In this document: piece after piece, positions 23,158-34,174 of the stretch
Position numbering within the stretch: the first letter of the stretch is position 1
Layout of the letters: the number at the start of each line of letters is the position of its first letter
Source of the DNA: Mayfieldus sp963740555
Lineage (GTDB): Bacteria > Actinomycetota > Thermoleophilia > Solirubrobacterales > 70-9
Length of the DNA: 64,000 nt
NCBI GenBank assembly: GCA_963740555.1
Contig: CAVUES010000005.1
Location: forward strand, 365,187 to 429,186
Direction of reading: 5' to 3'
Position numbers and translations under genes: made by a program
The notes under the pieces: generated by a model
The model's database searches: none
The model's input: only the letters and a program-made list of their open reading frames with translations
What the model was told of the DNA's origin: nothing

Positions 23158-24684
23158 ATGAACTTCGTCGAGGACGTGATGGAGAGCTTCCCGGCCTCCG
23201 GGAGGGCGGTGATCGCGCTCGACCGCGAGGGCGAGTTGCTGGTCTGGCACTTCGGCGAGCTGATCGCGATCAGCGCCGGGCTCTCGGGCGCCTTCGCGGC
23301 CCGCGGCGTGCGCCGCGGCGACGCCGTGATGATCCTGCTCGGCAACCGGATCGAGTGGGTGCTGGCGATGCTCGCCTGCTGGCGGATGGGGGCGATCGCG
23401 CTGCCCTGCAACACGCAGCTTCGCCGCCACGATCTGGAGCTGCGCGTCGCCGCCGCCAACCCGTCTCTGGCGGTCGGCGACGACAAGCTGCTTTCCCAGC
23501 TTCCGGGCGGGGTCGCCACGATGACGCTCGCCGAGGTCCGCGATGCGATGGACGAGGACCGCCCCCAGCAGACTCCGGTCGAGCCCGCCGCGCTCGATCC
23601 CTCCGAAGGCGCGCTGATCGTCTTTACCTCCGGGACCACCGGCGAGCCGCGTGGCGTCCTGCACAGCCAGAGCTACCTGAGCGGCCAGCGGGCCCAGGCA
23701 GAGCACTGGTTCGGCGCCCGCAAGGACGACGTCGCCTGGTGCACGACGGCGACCGGTTGGTCGAAGTCGGCCCGCAACGTCTTCGTCGCCCCCTGGCTGA
23801 TGGGCGCGACAGCGGTGATCCACGATGCCCGCTTCGACCCGGAGGAGAGGCTGCGCCTCTGCGAGGAGCTGGGCGTAAACGTCCTCTGCCAGGCGCCGAC
23901 CGAGTACCGGATGCTGGCCAAGCGCACCCAGCTTCGCCCGGTCGACTCCCTGCGCCAGCTGGTCTCCGCCGGCGAGCCGCTGAACCCCGAGATAATCGCC
24001 ACCTTTCGCGCCGCGATGAGATTGGAGATCCACGACGGCTACGGGCAGACCGAGACCGGACAGGTGACCGGGATGCGGGCCGGCGAGCCGGTGCGCCCCG
24101 GCTCGATGGGCAAGCCGCTGCCGGGTTTCGAGATCAGGGTGTCCCCCGTCGCCCCCGCATCCGGGCAAGGCCCGGATTACCGCTCGTCGCAAAGCAACTC
24201 GCTGGCAGAGGAGGCGACGGATAGTGCTGGAGAGCTGCAACTGCGGCCGTCCTCCTGCCCGACCTTCTTCGCGCGCTATCTCGACGGCGAGCCCTTCGAC
24301 GGCGACTGGTGGCACACCGGGGACCTCGTCCGCGCCGACGAGGACGGCTTTCTGTACTTCGAGGGCAGAGGCGACGACCTGATCCTCTCCTCCGGCTACC
24401 GGATCGGCCCCTTCGAGGTCGAGTCCGCGCTCATCGCCCACCCCGCGGTGGCGGAGGCGGCGGCGGTCTCGGCGCCGGACCCCGAGCGCGGCGCGGTGGT
24501 GCGGGCGATCGTCGTCCTGCGCGACGCCGAGCCCTCCGAGCAGCTGGTTCGCGAGCTCCAGGAGCACTGCAAGCGCGAGACCGCCCCCTACAAGTTTCCC
24601 CGCATCGTCGAGTTCGCCGACGAGCTGCCGAAGACCCCGAGCGGCAAGATCAAGCGCGCCGAGCTACGCGGGTCGGGCCAGTAG
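23158..24684 (+). CDS. AMP-dependent acyl-CoA synthetase/ligase
   Basis: A 508-residue ANL-superfamily enzyme that activates a carboxylic acid as an acyl-adenylate and then a CoA thioester. A3 is VFTSGTTGEPRGVLHS, A5 is HDGYGQTETG, A7-A8 are DWWHTGDLVRADEDGFLYF and GRGDDLILSSGYRIGPFEVES, and A10 is PKTPSGKIKRAEL with the catalytic lysine. Similarity to medium-chain ligases is general and the substrate is unknown. Between the IRV and GELQLR strands there is an unusually long linker of about 31 residues that encodes a short DNA hairpin. A class-III aminotransferase gene follows 18 bases later. Confidence 0.9.
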   Translation: MNFVEDVMESFPASGRAVIALDREGELLVWHFGELIAISAGLSGAFAARGVRRGDAVMILLGNRIEWVLAMLACWRMGAIALPCNTQLRRHDLELRVAAANPSLAVGDDKLLSQLPGGVATMTLAEVRDAMDEDRPQQTPVEPAALDPSEGALIVFTSGTTGEPRGVLHSQSYLSGQRAQAEHWFGARKDDVAWCTTATGWSKSARNVFVAPWLMGATAVIHDARFDPEERLRLCEELGVNVLCQAPTEYRMLAKRTQLRPVDSLRQLVSAGEPLNPEIIATFRAAMRLEIHDGYGQTETGQVTGMRAGEPVRPGSMGKPLPGFEIRVSPVAPASGQGPDYRSSQSNSLAEEATDSAGELQLRPSSCPTFFARYLDGEPFDGDWWHTGDLVRADEDGFLYFEGRGDDLILSSGYRIGPFEVESALIAHPAVAEAAAVSAPDPERGAVVRAIVVLRDAEPSEQLVRELQEHCKRETAPYKFPRIVEFADELPKTPSGKIKRAELRGSGQ

Positions 24685-24702
24685 GCTGCGGCGAAGGGAC
24701 CG

Positions 24703-26094
24703 ATGGGAGTTGAGACGAGCACGACGGGCGCGTCAGGGATCGACCGCAAGCGGATCGAGTCGCTGACCGAGGGCCAGATGGCCGCCTTCCGCGAGCGCAC
24801 CGGCCGCTCGGCGGAGTACTTCCAGCGCGCGACCAAGGTGATGCCCAACGGCGTGCCCTCCTCGTTTCAGGCCAACGACCCCTGGCCGGTCTACATTGAG
24901 CGCGGCAAGGGCGCCGAGGTCTGGGACGTCGACGGCAACGAGTACCGCGACTTCCACAACGGCTTCGGGGTGATGTGCATCGGCCACGCCAACCCCGACG
25001 TCGGCGCGGCAGTCAAGGCTCGCGTCGACCAGGGCACCCACTTCGCGGCCCCGACCGAGGGCTCGATCATCGTCGCCGAGGAGCTGCAGCGGCGCTTCGG
25101 CCTTCCACAGTGGCGGTTCACGAATTCCGGCACCGAGTCGACGATGGACGCCGTCCACCTCGCGCGCGCCGCCACCGGTCGCGACGGCCTACTGAAGATC
25201 GAGGGCTCCTACCACGGGCACCACGACGCGGTGATGGTGTCCGTCTATCCGCCGCTGGAGGCGCTCGGCGACCGCGACGACCCGATCAGCGTCCCCTACG
25301 GCGCCGGCTACCCGAGGGCGATCACCGATCTGACCCGCTCGGTGCCCTTCAACGACGCCGAGGCGCTCGAGCACGTGCTGGAGAAGATCGGCGACGAGGT
25401 CGCCGGGCTGATCATGGAGCCGGCGATGATGAACATCAACATCATCCCGCCGCGCGAGGGCTATCTGGAGCGGGTGCGGGAGCTGACCGCGAAGCACGGC
25501 GTGAAGCTGATCTTCGACGAGGTCAAGACCGGGGCGACGATCTCACCCGGCGGCGCGACGCAGCGATTCGGCGTCACTCCCGACATCGTCACCCTCGCCA
25601 AGGCGACCTGCGGCGGCTATCCCGGCGGCGCGATCGGGATGAGCGAGGAGCTGGCGGCGTTCGTCGCCGACGGCACCGTTCACCAGTACGGGACCTTCAA
25701 CGGCAACCCACTGGTCATGGCGGCCGCCGAGGCGACCCTGACCAAGGTGCTGACCGAGGGGGCCTACGCGAAGCTCAACGCCTCGAACCACAAGCTGCTC
25801 GACGGCTGCCAGGCGATCATCGACCAGTACGGCCTGCCCGCCTACACCGAGGGGATCGGCGCCAAGGGTTGCGTCATCTTCTCGCCGGAGCGGATGTACG
25901 AGTACCGCGACTACCTGACCAAGGTCAACGGCGAGCTGTCGACGCTCGCCTGGCTCTACCACATGAACCACGGCATCTTCATGACCCCCGGCGTGGAGGA
26001 GGAGTGGACGCTCTCGATCGCCCACTCCGACAACGACCTCCAGCACTACCTCGACGCGTTCGAGGCCTTCGCGCGCGACGTCACCGGCGGCTGA
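24703..26094 (+). CDS. Class-III (GSA-aminomutase-like) PLP aminotransferase
   Basis: A 463-residue class-III aminotransferase resembling glutamate-1-semialdehyde 2,1-aminomutase. MPNGVPSSFQANDPWPVYIE opens the fold, FTNSGTESTMDAVHLARAAT binds phosphate, YHGHHDAVMVS follows, LIFDEVKTG carries the PLP-contacting Asp, and TLAKATCGGYPGGAIG the Schiff-base Lys. It has no HemL-typical context and probably acts on another amino substrate. The start ATG 24703 has GAAGGGA upstream, a real ribosome binding site. It is cotranscribed with the acyl-CoA ligase. Confidence 0.88.
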   Translation: MGVETSTTGASGIDRKRIESLTEGQMAAFRERTGRSAEYFQRATKVMPNGVPSSFQANDPWPVYIERGKGAEVWDVDGNEYRDFHNGFGVMCIGHANPDVGAAVKARVDQGTHFAAPTEGSIIVAEELQRRFGLPQWRFTNSGTESTMDAVHLARAATGRDGLLKIEGSYHGHHDAVMVSVYPPLEALGDRDDPISVPYGAGYPRAITDLTRSVPFNDAEALEHVLEKIGDEVAGLIMEPAMMNINIIPPREGYLERVRELTAKHGVKLIFDEVKTGATISPGGATQRFGVTPDIVTLAKATCGGYPGGAIGMSEELAAFVADGTVHQYGTFNGNPLVMAAAEATLTKVLTEGAYAKLNASNHKLLDGCQAIIDQYGLPAYTEGIGAKGCVIFSPERMYEYRDYLTKVNGELSTLAWLYHMNHGIFMTPGVEEEWTLSIAHSDNDLQHYLDAFEAFARDVTGG

Positions 26095-26103
26095 GCCGCG
26101 CCG

Positions 26104-26475
26104 CTAGAGCACTTCGCGGGCGGCGTCGAGGTCGTCGGTGACGATCACGAGCTTGACCCCGCCGAACGTCGTGTATGCAAGCTCGATGTTGACGCTCGCC
26201 TCGCCCAGCCGGCGCGCCAGCTCGCCGAGCGATCCCGGCTGGTCCTTGACGTCGACGACCAGCGCCTCGCGCTCGTCGGCGATCCCCATCCCCGCACCCT
26301 CGAGCGCCGCCCTCGCCTTCGGGGCGTCCTCGACCAGGAGGTGGATCACGCCGTTGCCCTCGCCGGTGAACGCCGCCATGCCTTCGATGTTCACGCCCGC
26401 CAAACCTGTCGCCTCACCGAGCTTCGCCAGCTCACCAGGGCGGTCCTCGAGGATCACAGTGAGGTCGGTTGCCAT
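26104..26475 (-). CDS. Two-ACT-domain protein
   Basis: A 123-residue protein consisting of two tandem ACT domains. The first is DLTVILEDRPGELAKLGEAT with GVNIEGM; the second is ALVVDVKDQPGSLGELARRL with SVNIELAY. Each has the PG-x-L turn that places amino-acid ligands at the dimer interface. It is probably a free-standing amino-acid-sensing regulator; the ligand and target are unknown. ATG 26475 has TAGGTT nine bases upstream. It converges on the aminotransferase gene. Confidence 0.88.
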   Translation of the reverse strand: MATDLTVILEDRPGELAKLGEATGLAGVNIEGMAAFTGEGNGVIHLLVEDAPKARAALEGAGMGIADEREALVVDVKDQPGSLGELARRLGEASVNIELAYTTFGGVKLVIVTDDLDAAREVL

Positions 26476-26511
26476 CGCAAAGGCAACCTACCGCCTGCCG
26501 CGCGACTCTGG

Positions 26512-28704
26512 CTAGTCCCAGCCCTCGGCCACCGCGATCGGCTTGCCGAGGTGAAAGCCCTGTGCCATGTCGACGCCGAGCTCGCGCAGCAACCCAACCG
26601 TTGACGGTTCCTCGACGTACTCGGCGATCGTCTTCTTGCCGAGCCCGCGGGCGATCTCGACGATCGCCTTCACGGTCAGCTGGTCGGCGTCGTTTCGCGG
26701 CAGGTCGCGGATGAAGTCGCCGTCGATCTTGATCAGGTCGAAGGGCATGTGCTTGAGGTAGTAGAAGGGCCCGAATCCGACCCCGTAGTCGTCGATCGCG
26801 ATCGAGCAGCCGAACTCGGTCAGGCGGTCGGCGAACGCGGCCGCCGTCTCGAAGTTTCGGATCGCCGCGGTCTCGGTGATCTCGAAGGTGATCGCGCCGG
26901 GAAATGCGTCGGTGGTGTCGAACGAGCGCTCGATGAACTCGAGCACACCGGCGTCGGTGATCGAGCTCCCGGACAGGTTGACGTGCAGCCCGAATGGCGG
27001 CCTTGGCTTCTTTTCGCCGTTTCCCTGCTCGTGGAACTTGTGGAGCATCGCGACCGCCTCGCCGACGACCCAGCGATCGAGCTCCTGCACCATCCCGAAC
27101 TGCTCTGCCGTCTGGATGAAGCGCCCGGCGGGGAGCAGCTCACCGTTCTCCTCCTCGATGCGCAGCAGCAGCTCGTGGCGGTCGGCCTTGCCGGTGCGAA
27201 GGTCGATGATCGGCTGCTGGTAGAGGACGAGGCGGTCGCGCACCAAGGCGTCGCGGATGCGGGCCGACGTGCTGAGGCCGGTCCGCTGGAGGGCCTTGAC
27301 CTCGCCGGGCTCGTCAACCAGCACGACGCGGTCGCGACCCTGCTCCTTGGCCTCGTACATCGCCAGGTCGGCGGCGACGAGCGCCGGCTCACCGCCCTCC
27401 TCGGTCTCGCCGCCGAACATCGCGACGCCGATGCTGACCGTGACCGGCTCCGGCCCGCTCGCCGTGCTCTGCAGACGCACCTCGCGGCGCAGGTCCTCGG
27501 CGAAGCGAATCGCTCCCTCGCGGTCTGTCTGCGGGAGAAGAACCGCGAACTCGTCGCCCGAGAGCCGGGCGACCGCGTCCGAGACCCGGGCGCGTGCCCG
27601 CAGCAGCTCGGCGATCCCGCGGATCACGTTGTCGCCGGCCTGATGGCCGGCGGTGTCGTTGACGTGCTTGAAGTGATCGACGTCGAGGATCAGCACCGCT
27701 CCCTGGCCCCCGTAGCGCGCGTAGAAGGCGATCTGCTGCTCGAGCTCGCCCCGGAAGCGGCGCCGATTCGCGAGCCCGGTGAGCGCGTCATGGTCGGCCA
27801 GGTAGCGGAGCCGCTGCTCGAAGCGGCGCCGCTCGCTGATGTCCTGCATCTGCAGGATGCCGTAGGGGGCTGTCTCCTCGCTCTCGCGCGCCAGCGAGAG
27901 GCTGAACTGGCCCCACACCTCGTGGCCTTCGTGGTGCAGGAAGCGCTTCTCGACCGTGTAGGAGTCGAACTTGCCGGCCAGCAGCCGCCGGCGCTGGGCG
28001 CTGTCGAGGTAGCGGTCCTCGGGAGCCGTGATCTCGTCGAGCGAGGAATCGGCGAGCTCTCCCTGGCTGTAGCCGGTGAGCGCGCACATCGCCCGGTTGA
28101 CGGCCAGGAACTTCCCCAGTCCCTCGTCGGTGACGGCGACCAGCGCGACCCCGATCGGCGCGTGCTCGAATGCGTTGCGGAAGCGGTCCTCGGCAGATCG
28201 CCGCCCGCGCTCGGAGTCGGCGAGCTCGGTGACGTCCTGGCAAACGCCGAACAGGCGCATGACCTTGCCCTCGGAGTCTGTGACCGGCTCGCCGTGACAG
28301 CGCAGGGTGCGGATCGTCTTGTCGTCGAGCAGGATCCGGTGCTCGAACACGCAGCGCGTGGCGTTTTCGGTCGCCCGCTGAATCTCATCAGTGACGCGGC
28401 GCCGATCATGCGGGTGGATCAGTTCGAGATAGGCCTCTAAGGTTGCCTCGAACTGGTCGCGCCTGACGCCGAAGATCCGATACAGCTCGTCGGACCAGGT
28501 GACCCGGTCGGCGTGAATGTCCCACTCCCAGGTTCCGAAGTGGGCGACCCGCTGGGCCTCCTCCAATCGCCGCGTGGCGTCGCGTAGGTCGGCCTCGCTG
28601 CGCATCGTTTGGCGCAAGGCCTCAGCAACCGCCCCCCTGTCTTCGGCAGCTACTCGATCGAGGAGCTCCTGCAGATCCTGCGGAAGCTCTATTTCGGCGC
28701 TCAT
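26512..28704 (-). CDS. PAS-PAS-GGDEF-EAL c-di-GMP turnover protein
   Basis: A 730-residue soluble signalling protein. A short coil is followed by two PAS domains (about residues 50-160 and 170-290), a GGDEF domain with RLSGDEFAVLLP near residue 385 and an EAL domain from about residue 475. The EAL signature reads ELLLR; later motifs are VNLSGSSI, EITETAA, DDYGVGFGP, KIDGDFI and EYVE. The metal-ligand residues are all present, so both cyclase and phosphodiesterase activity are possible. No membrane segment is seen. ATG 28704 has TAGCCT nine bases upstream. It diverges from the YyaL gene. Confidence 0.93.
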   Translation of the reverse strand: MSAEIELPQDLQELLDRVAAEDRGAVAEALRQTMRSEADLRDATRRLEEAQRVAHFGTWEWDIHADRVTWSDELYRIFGVRRDQFEATLEAYLELIHPHDRRRVTDEIQRATENATRCVFEHRILLDDKTIRTLRCHGEPVTDSEGKVMRLFGVCQDVTELADSERGRRSAEDRFRNAFEHAPIGVALVAVTDEGLGKFLAVNRAMCALTGYSQGELADSSLDEITAPEDRYLDSAQRRRLLAGKFDSYTVEKRFLHHEGHEVWGQFSLSLARESEETAPYGILQMQDISERRRFEQRLRYLADHDALTGLANRRRFRGELEQQIAFYARYGGQGAVLILDVDHFKHVNDTAGHQAGDNVIRGIAELLRARARVSDAVARLSGDEFAVLLPQTDREGAIRFAEDLRREVRLQSTASGPEPVTVSIGVAMFGGETEEGGEPALVAADLAMYEAKEQGRDRVVLVDEPGEVKALQRTGLSTSARIRDALVRDRLVLYQQPIIDLRTGKADRHELLLRIEEENGELLPAGRFIQTAEQFGMVQELDRWVVGEAVAMLHKFHEQGNGEKKPRPPFGLHVNLSGSSITDAGVLEFIERSFDTTDAFPGAITFEITETAAIRNFETAAAFADRLTEFGCSIAIDDYGVGFGPFYYLKHMPFDLIKIDGDFIRDLPRNDADQLTVKAIVEIARGLGKKTIAEYVEEPSTVGLLRELGVDMAQGFHLGKPIAVAEGWD

Positions 28705-28772
28705 TTGAAGGACAGGCTAAGGGCAGGCGTGATGAGAAGCAATCGGACTTTCGGGTAAGTATTGAGTCAGAA

Positions 28773-30771
<1,999 letters not shown>

Positions 30772-30782
<11 letters not shown>

Positions 30783-31293
30783 AACCGCTACCAAGAAGGA
30801 AAGCGCCGCGACCGCGGAGGTCGCGCGTGCCTACTTCGAGGCGGTCGGCCGCCAGGACCTCGACAAGATGGAGTCGATGTACGAGCCGGGCCCGATCGGC
30901 CGCATCCACGGACTGGTCGAGCTGGAGGTGGGAGGCAACTACCGAGAGTGGTTCGGCAACCTGTTCAGAGCCTTTCCCGACTGGAAGTTCGAGATCCTCG
31001 ACATCGTCTCCGAGGGCGAGCGAGCAGCGGTCGAGTGGCGCGCGACAGGGACCTTCAGCGGCGACGCGCGCTTCGAGGGCATGGAGCCGAACGGAGCATC
31101 GGTGGACGTGCAGGGCTGCGACGTGGTGACGATTCGCGACGGCCGCCTGGTCGACAACCAGGCCTACACCAGCGGCACCGAGATCGCCCGCCAGCTTGGC
31201 GCGCTGCCGCCTCAAGGCTCGGCCGCCGAGCGGGCGATGACCGCGGCGCTGAATCTGAAGACGCGCGCCGCGAAGGCTCTGCGGCGCGACTAG
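30772..31293 (+). CDS. SnoaL-like polyketide-cyclase/ester-cyclase family protein
   Basis: A 173-residue NTF2-like fold protein. ARAYFEAVGRQDLDKMESMY is the first helix and strand, FPDWKFEILDIVSEGERAAVEWRAT the central sheet, and GCDVVTIRDGRLVDNQAYTS the closing signature of SnoaL-like proteins. The ligand is unknown. ATG 30772 is preferred, although GGAGG lies only two bases upstream; ATG 30763 is in frame. The gene overlaps the end of the YyaL gene. Its TAG stop shares a CTAG tetramer with the convergent PhzF-like gene. Confidence 0.8.
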
Positions 31294-31958
31294 AGCTCGC
31301 GGACTTCGTCGAGCACCACCCTGCCCCCCACCTCTGCGCTTCCCCCTTCCAGGGGCCGGGCGATCAGCAGCGACCCGTGGCCCTGGTTGATCGTGATCGG
31401 GCGGCCGAGCTGGGCGCAAAGCGCCAATGCCGCCGAGCCGGTCGCCTCGTCCTCGGGTATCCCGAACCCGGGCGCGAAGCCGCGCGCCCTGATCGTGCCC
31501 GCGTCCTCGTCGATCCAGGCCCAGGCGTAGACGGCTTCGGCGTCGATCGGGGGGCCGTCGAGCGCCCGCACCTGCGCCGGCTCGTCGAGCTGCAAGGGGT
31601 GAAAGCCAGGCGACCAGGCGGACTCGGCGGAGATGAATGTCGTCTCGTCCTCGAAGCGGGCTCCGACCTCGCCTGCCGGGGGCCTCAGGGTCCGGACCTC
31701 GGCGCCCTGCAGCCGCAGCAACCAGGCGCTGCCGACCAGTGGATGCCCGGCAAACGGCAACTCGGCCGCCGGGGTGAAGATGCGCAGCTCGCCGACGTCG
31801 CGGTCGTCGACGAAGACGGTCTCGCTGAATCCGAGCTCGGCCGCCACCCGCTGTCGCTCGGCCGCCGGAACCTCGGTGCCGTCGAGGAAGACTCCGAGCG
31901 GGTTGCCCCACTCGCCCTCGTCGTTGACGAAGACCCGCAGGACGTGGAGCTTCGCCAC
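31290..31958 (-). CDS. PhzF-family isomerase-like protein
   Basis: A 222-residue protein of the PhzF/DapF-like fold. LHVLRVFVNDEGEWGNPLGVF, then GFSETVFVD (the family's catalytic Glu lies in this SET-type segment), PFAGHPLVGSAWLL and GIPEDEATGSAALALCAQLG are characteristic. It is shorter than most PhzF proteins (about 280 residues) in the middle. The substrate is unknown. The start is GTG 31958, 19 bases after the glutamine synthetase stop, so it is the second gene of that operon. Confidence 0.85.
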   Translation of the reverse strand: MAKLHVLRVFVNDEGEWGNPLGVFLDGTEVPAAERQRVAAELGFSETVFVDDRDVGELRIFTPAAELPFAGHPLVGSAWLLRLQGAEVRTLRPPAGEVGARFEDETTFISAESAWSPGFHPLQLDEPAQVRALDGPPIDAEAVYAWAWIDEDAGTIRARGFAPGFGIPEDEATGSAALALCAQLGRPITINQGHGSLLIARPLEGGSAEVGGRVVLDEVREL

Positions 31959-31977
31959 CCCTAATTGAGCCTCGCGC

Positions 31978-33327
31978 TCACAGGATCGGCAGGAAGTTCT
32001 CGATCTCGTAGGGAGTGACCTGGACCCGGTAGTCCTCCCACTCCTGGCGCTTGATCTCGATGAAGCGCCGGAAGGTGTGCTCGCCCAGGGTCCGCAGGAC
32101 CAGCTCCGACTCGGCCGCGATCTCGATCGCCTCGCCCAGCGTCTCCGGCAGTTGCTCGATGCCGCGCTGGGCCCGCTCCTCGGGCGACAGGTGGTAGAGG
32201 TTCTGCTCCATCGGCTCGGGCAGCTCGTAGCCATGCTCGATCCCCTCCAGCCCGGCCTGCAGCATGCCGGCGAAGCAGAGATAGGGGTTGGAGGCCGGGT
32301 CCGGGCAGCGCAGCTCGGCGCGGGTCGCGCCCTCCTTGCCGGGGTGATAGAGCGGCACCCGGATCAGCGCCGAGCGGTTGCGGCGCGACCAGGCGAGATA
32401 GACCGGCGCCTCGAAACCGGGGACGAGGCGCTTGTAGGAGTTGACCCACTGCGCGAACAGCGGCGCTATCTCACGCGCGTGCTTGAGCTGGCCGGCGATG
32501 AACGCCTTCGCCGTGTCGGAGAGGAAGTACTGGTCGTCGGGGTCGAAGAACGCGTTGCCGCCGTCCTTGCCCAGCGACTGGTGGACGTGCATGCCGGAGC
32601 CGTTCTCGCCGAACAGCGGCTTCGGCATGAAGGTCGCGTACCAGCCGTACTTCATCGCGTATTCCTTGACCACGATCCGGTAGGTCATGCAGTCGTCGGC
32701 CATCTTCAGCGCGTTCGCGTAGCGCATGTCGACCTCGTGCTGGGAGGGCCCGACCTCGTGATGCGTGTACTCGACGTGGATCCCCAGCTTCTCCAGCGCC
32801 AGCACGGTCTCGCGGCGCACGTCGGAGCCCGCGTCGAGCGTCGTGAGGTCGAAGTAGCCGCCGTCGTCGAGCACCTCCGGCTCTCCCTCCGGCTTCGCGT
32901 CGCGGAAGTAGAAGTACTCCAGCTCGGGGCCGACGTTGTAGGCGTCGAAGCCGAGATCCTGGGCGCGCTCCAGGGCGCGGCGCAGGATCCAGCGCGGATC
33001 GCCCTCGTAGGGGTCGCCGCCGGGAACCTTGACGTCGCAAAACATCCGCGCGGTCGCGTTCTCCTCCTCGGGGCGCCAGGGGATCAGCGCGAAGGTCTCC
33101 GGATCGGGCATCGCGATCATGTCGGACTCCTCGATCGGGTTGAAACCGGTGATCGAGGAGCCGTCGAAGCCCATCCCGCCCTCGAAAGCGTCGTCGAGCT
33201 CTTGGGCGTTGATCGAGAAGCTCTTCAGCTGACCGAGCACGTCGGTGAACCAGAGCCGCACGAAGCGCACGTTGCGCTCCTTGGCGATCTCGAGGACGTC
33301 GCTGGCGGTCTTCGGCTGATCGGCCAT
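31978..33327 (-). CDS. glnA: Glutamine synthetase, type I
   Basis: A 449-residue GSI enzyme that makes glutamine from glutamate, ammonia and ATP. FVRLWFTDVLGQLKSFSI is the N-terminal beta-grasp, GFDGSSITGF and VGPELEYFYF bind metal, HHEVGPSQHEVDMRY and FGENGSGMHVHQSL are catalytic loops, and RNRSALIRVP holds the glutamate-binding arginines. The NLYHLSPEER segment contains the tyrosine position used for adenylylation in beta-type enzymes, but its context looks like the shorter GSI-alpha form. ATG 33327 has AGGAG eight bases upstream. A PhzF-like gene follows. Confidence 0.94.
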   Translation of the reverse strand: MADQPKTASDVLEIAKERNVRFVRLWFTDVLGQLKSFSINAQELDDAFEGGMGFDGSSITGFNPIEESDMIAMPDPETFALIPWRPEEENATARMFCDVKVPGGDPYEGDPRWILRRALERAQDLGFDAYNVGPELEYFYFRDAKPEGEPEVLDDGGYFDLTTLDAGSDVRRETVLALEKLGIHVEYTHHEVGPSQHEVDMRYANALKMADDCMTYRIVVKEYAMKYGWYATFMPKPLFGENGSGMHVHQSLGKDGGNAFFDPDDQYFLSDTAKAFIAGQLKHAREIAPLFAQWVNSYKRLVPGFEAPVYLAWSRRNRSALIRVPLYHPGKEGATRAELRCPDPASNPYLCFAGMLQAGLEGIEHGYELPEPMEQNLYHLSPEERAQRGIEQLPETLGEAIEIAAESELVLRTLGEHTFRRFIEIKRQEWEDYRVQVTPYEIENFLPIL

Positions 33328-33485
33328 TGCTGTGCTTCTCCTTGCTCGGATGACGGGGTCCGCCGTGGCGGAAGGAGGCGAAACATTAGCCGCGTGGGCA
33401 AGGGCTCGGGCGCCGGCGGTGGCTGTGAACCGGGGCGCGGGTACAGACGTATCTAGAGGTACCGACAATGGCGCGATCACCGCGC

Positions 33486-33531
33486 TTGCGAGACGCCGCC
33501 GAACCCGCTATAACTTACTAGCTGTAAGTTA
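33486..33531 (+). promoter_or_regulatory. Promoter with a perfect ACTTAC/GTAAGT operator before the AhpD-like gene
   Basis: TTGCGA (33486-33491), a 17-base spacer and TATAAC (33509-33514) fit a promoter directed towards the AhpD-like gene. TAACTTAC (33511-33518), five bases, GTAAGTTA (33524-33531) is a perfect eight-base inverted repeat overlapping the -10 box. A repressor there would block the promoter. The ACTTAC-N5-GTAAGT form resembles sites of HxlR-type thiol/quinone regulators; no such regulator is encoded in the window. Confidence 0.7.
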
Positions 33532-33607
33532 CCGGCTAAAAGTGAAGTAAAGGGCGGTTTAAGGCTTTGTAAAGCGGAAAAGCCGCCCCCGCAGAGACAG
33601 GACGACC

Positions 33608-34174
33608 GTGACAGTAAAGACCGAAGTAAGCCGATTCCACATCCACGACGAGCTCACCGCCCCGGACGAGAGCGCCCCGATCCTGAAGAGCATCCAGGCC
33701 GGCGGCGCGGCCGTCTCCAAGTTCGTCGGCGTGCTCGCCGGCTCCCCCGCCGTGCTGCGCGCCTACACCCGCATGCGCACCGAGCTTCGCCACGGCGTGC
33801 TCCCGCAGACGACCCGCGAGCGGATCGCGCTGGCCGTGGCCGAGCGCCGCGACGACGCCTACAGCATCGCCCAGCACGCCAAGTCGGCCCGGGCTTCCGG
33901 GCTCGGCCTCGACGAGGTCTCGCGGGCCCGCAGCTTCACCTCCTCCGACCCGCACGAGGCGGCGCTGCTCGACTACCTGAAGGCGACGCTGGACACCGAC
34001 GGCTACCCGCCGGTGCACCTCCACGAGGAGGCCCGGGAGGCCGGCTGGTCGGACGAGGAGATCCTCGAGGCCGTCGCCCATCTGGCGCTGAACGAGTTCC
34101 AGAGCCTGATCGCAAGCGCCGCAGCGCTGCCCAAGGACCAGGCGACGCCGCGGGTGCTGCCCTCGGCCGCGTAG
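33608..34174 (+). CDS. AhpD-like (carboxymuconolactone decarboxylase family) protein lacking the catalytic cysteines
   Basis: A 188-residue all-helical AhpD/CMD-fold protein. LPQTTRERIALAVAERRDDAY leads into the usual redox helix, but the C-x-x-C...H motif is replaced: D83 and S86 stand where cysteines would be, and H90 is kept. The C-terminal GWSDEEILEAVAHLALNEFQ is typical. Peroxidase-type thiol chemistry is thus not expected; a decarboxylase or lyase role is open. The start is GTG 33608. The promoter carries an operator palindrome. Its TAG stop lies in the target repeat of an IS481-type element that begins right after it. Confidence 0.8.
   Translation: MTVKTEVSRFHIHDELTAPDESAPILKSIQAGGAAVSKFVGVLAGSPAVLRAYTRMRTELRHGVLPQTTRERIALAVAERRDDAYSIAQHAKSARASGLGLDEVSRARSFTSSDPHEAALLDYLKATLDTDGYPPVHLHEEAREAGWSDEEILEAVAHLALNEFQSLIASAAALPKDQATPRVLPSAA

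Noticed and set aside
33532..33607. Riboswitch or attenuator before the AhpD-like gene
   Set aside because: GGGCGGTTT and AAAAGCCGCCC can form an imperfect stem, but no known riboswitch consensus and no terminator are visible.
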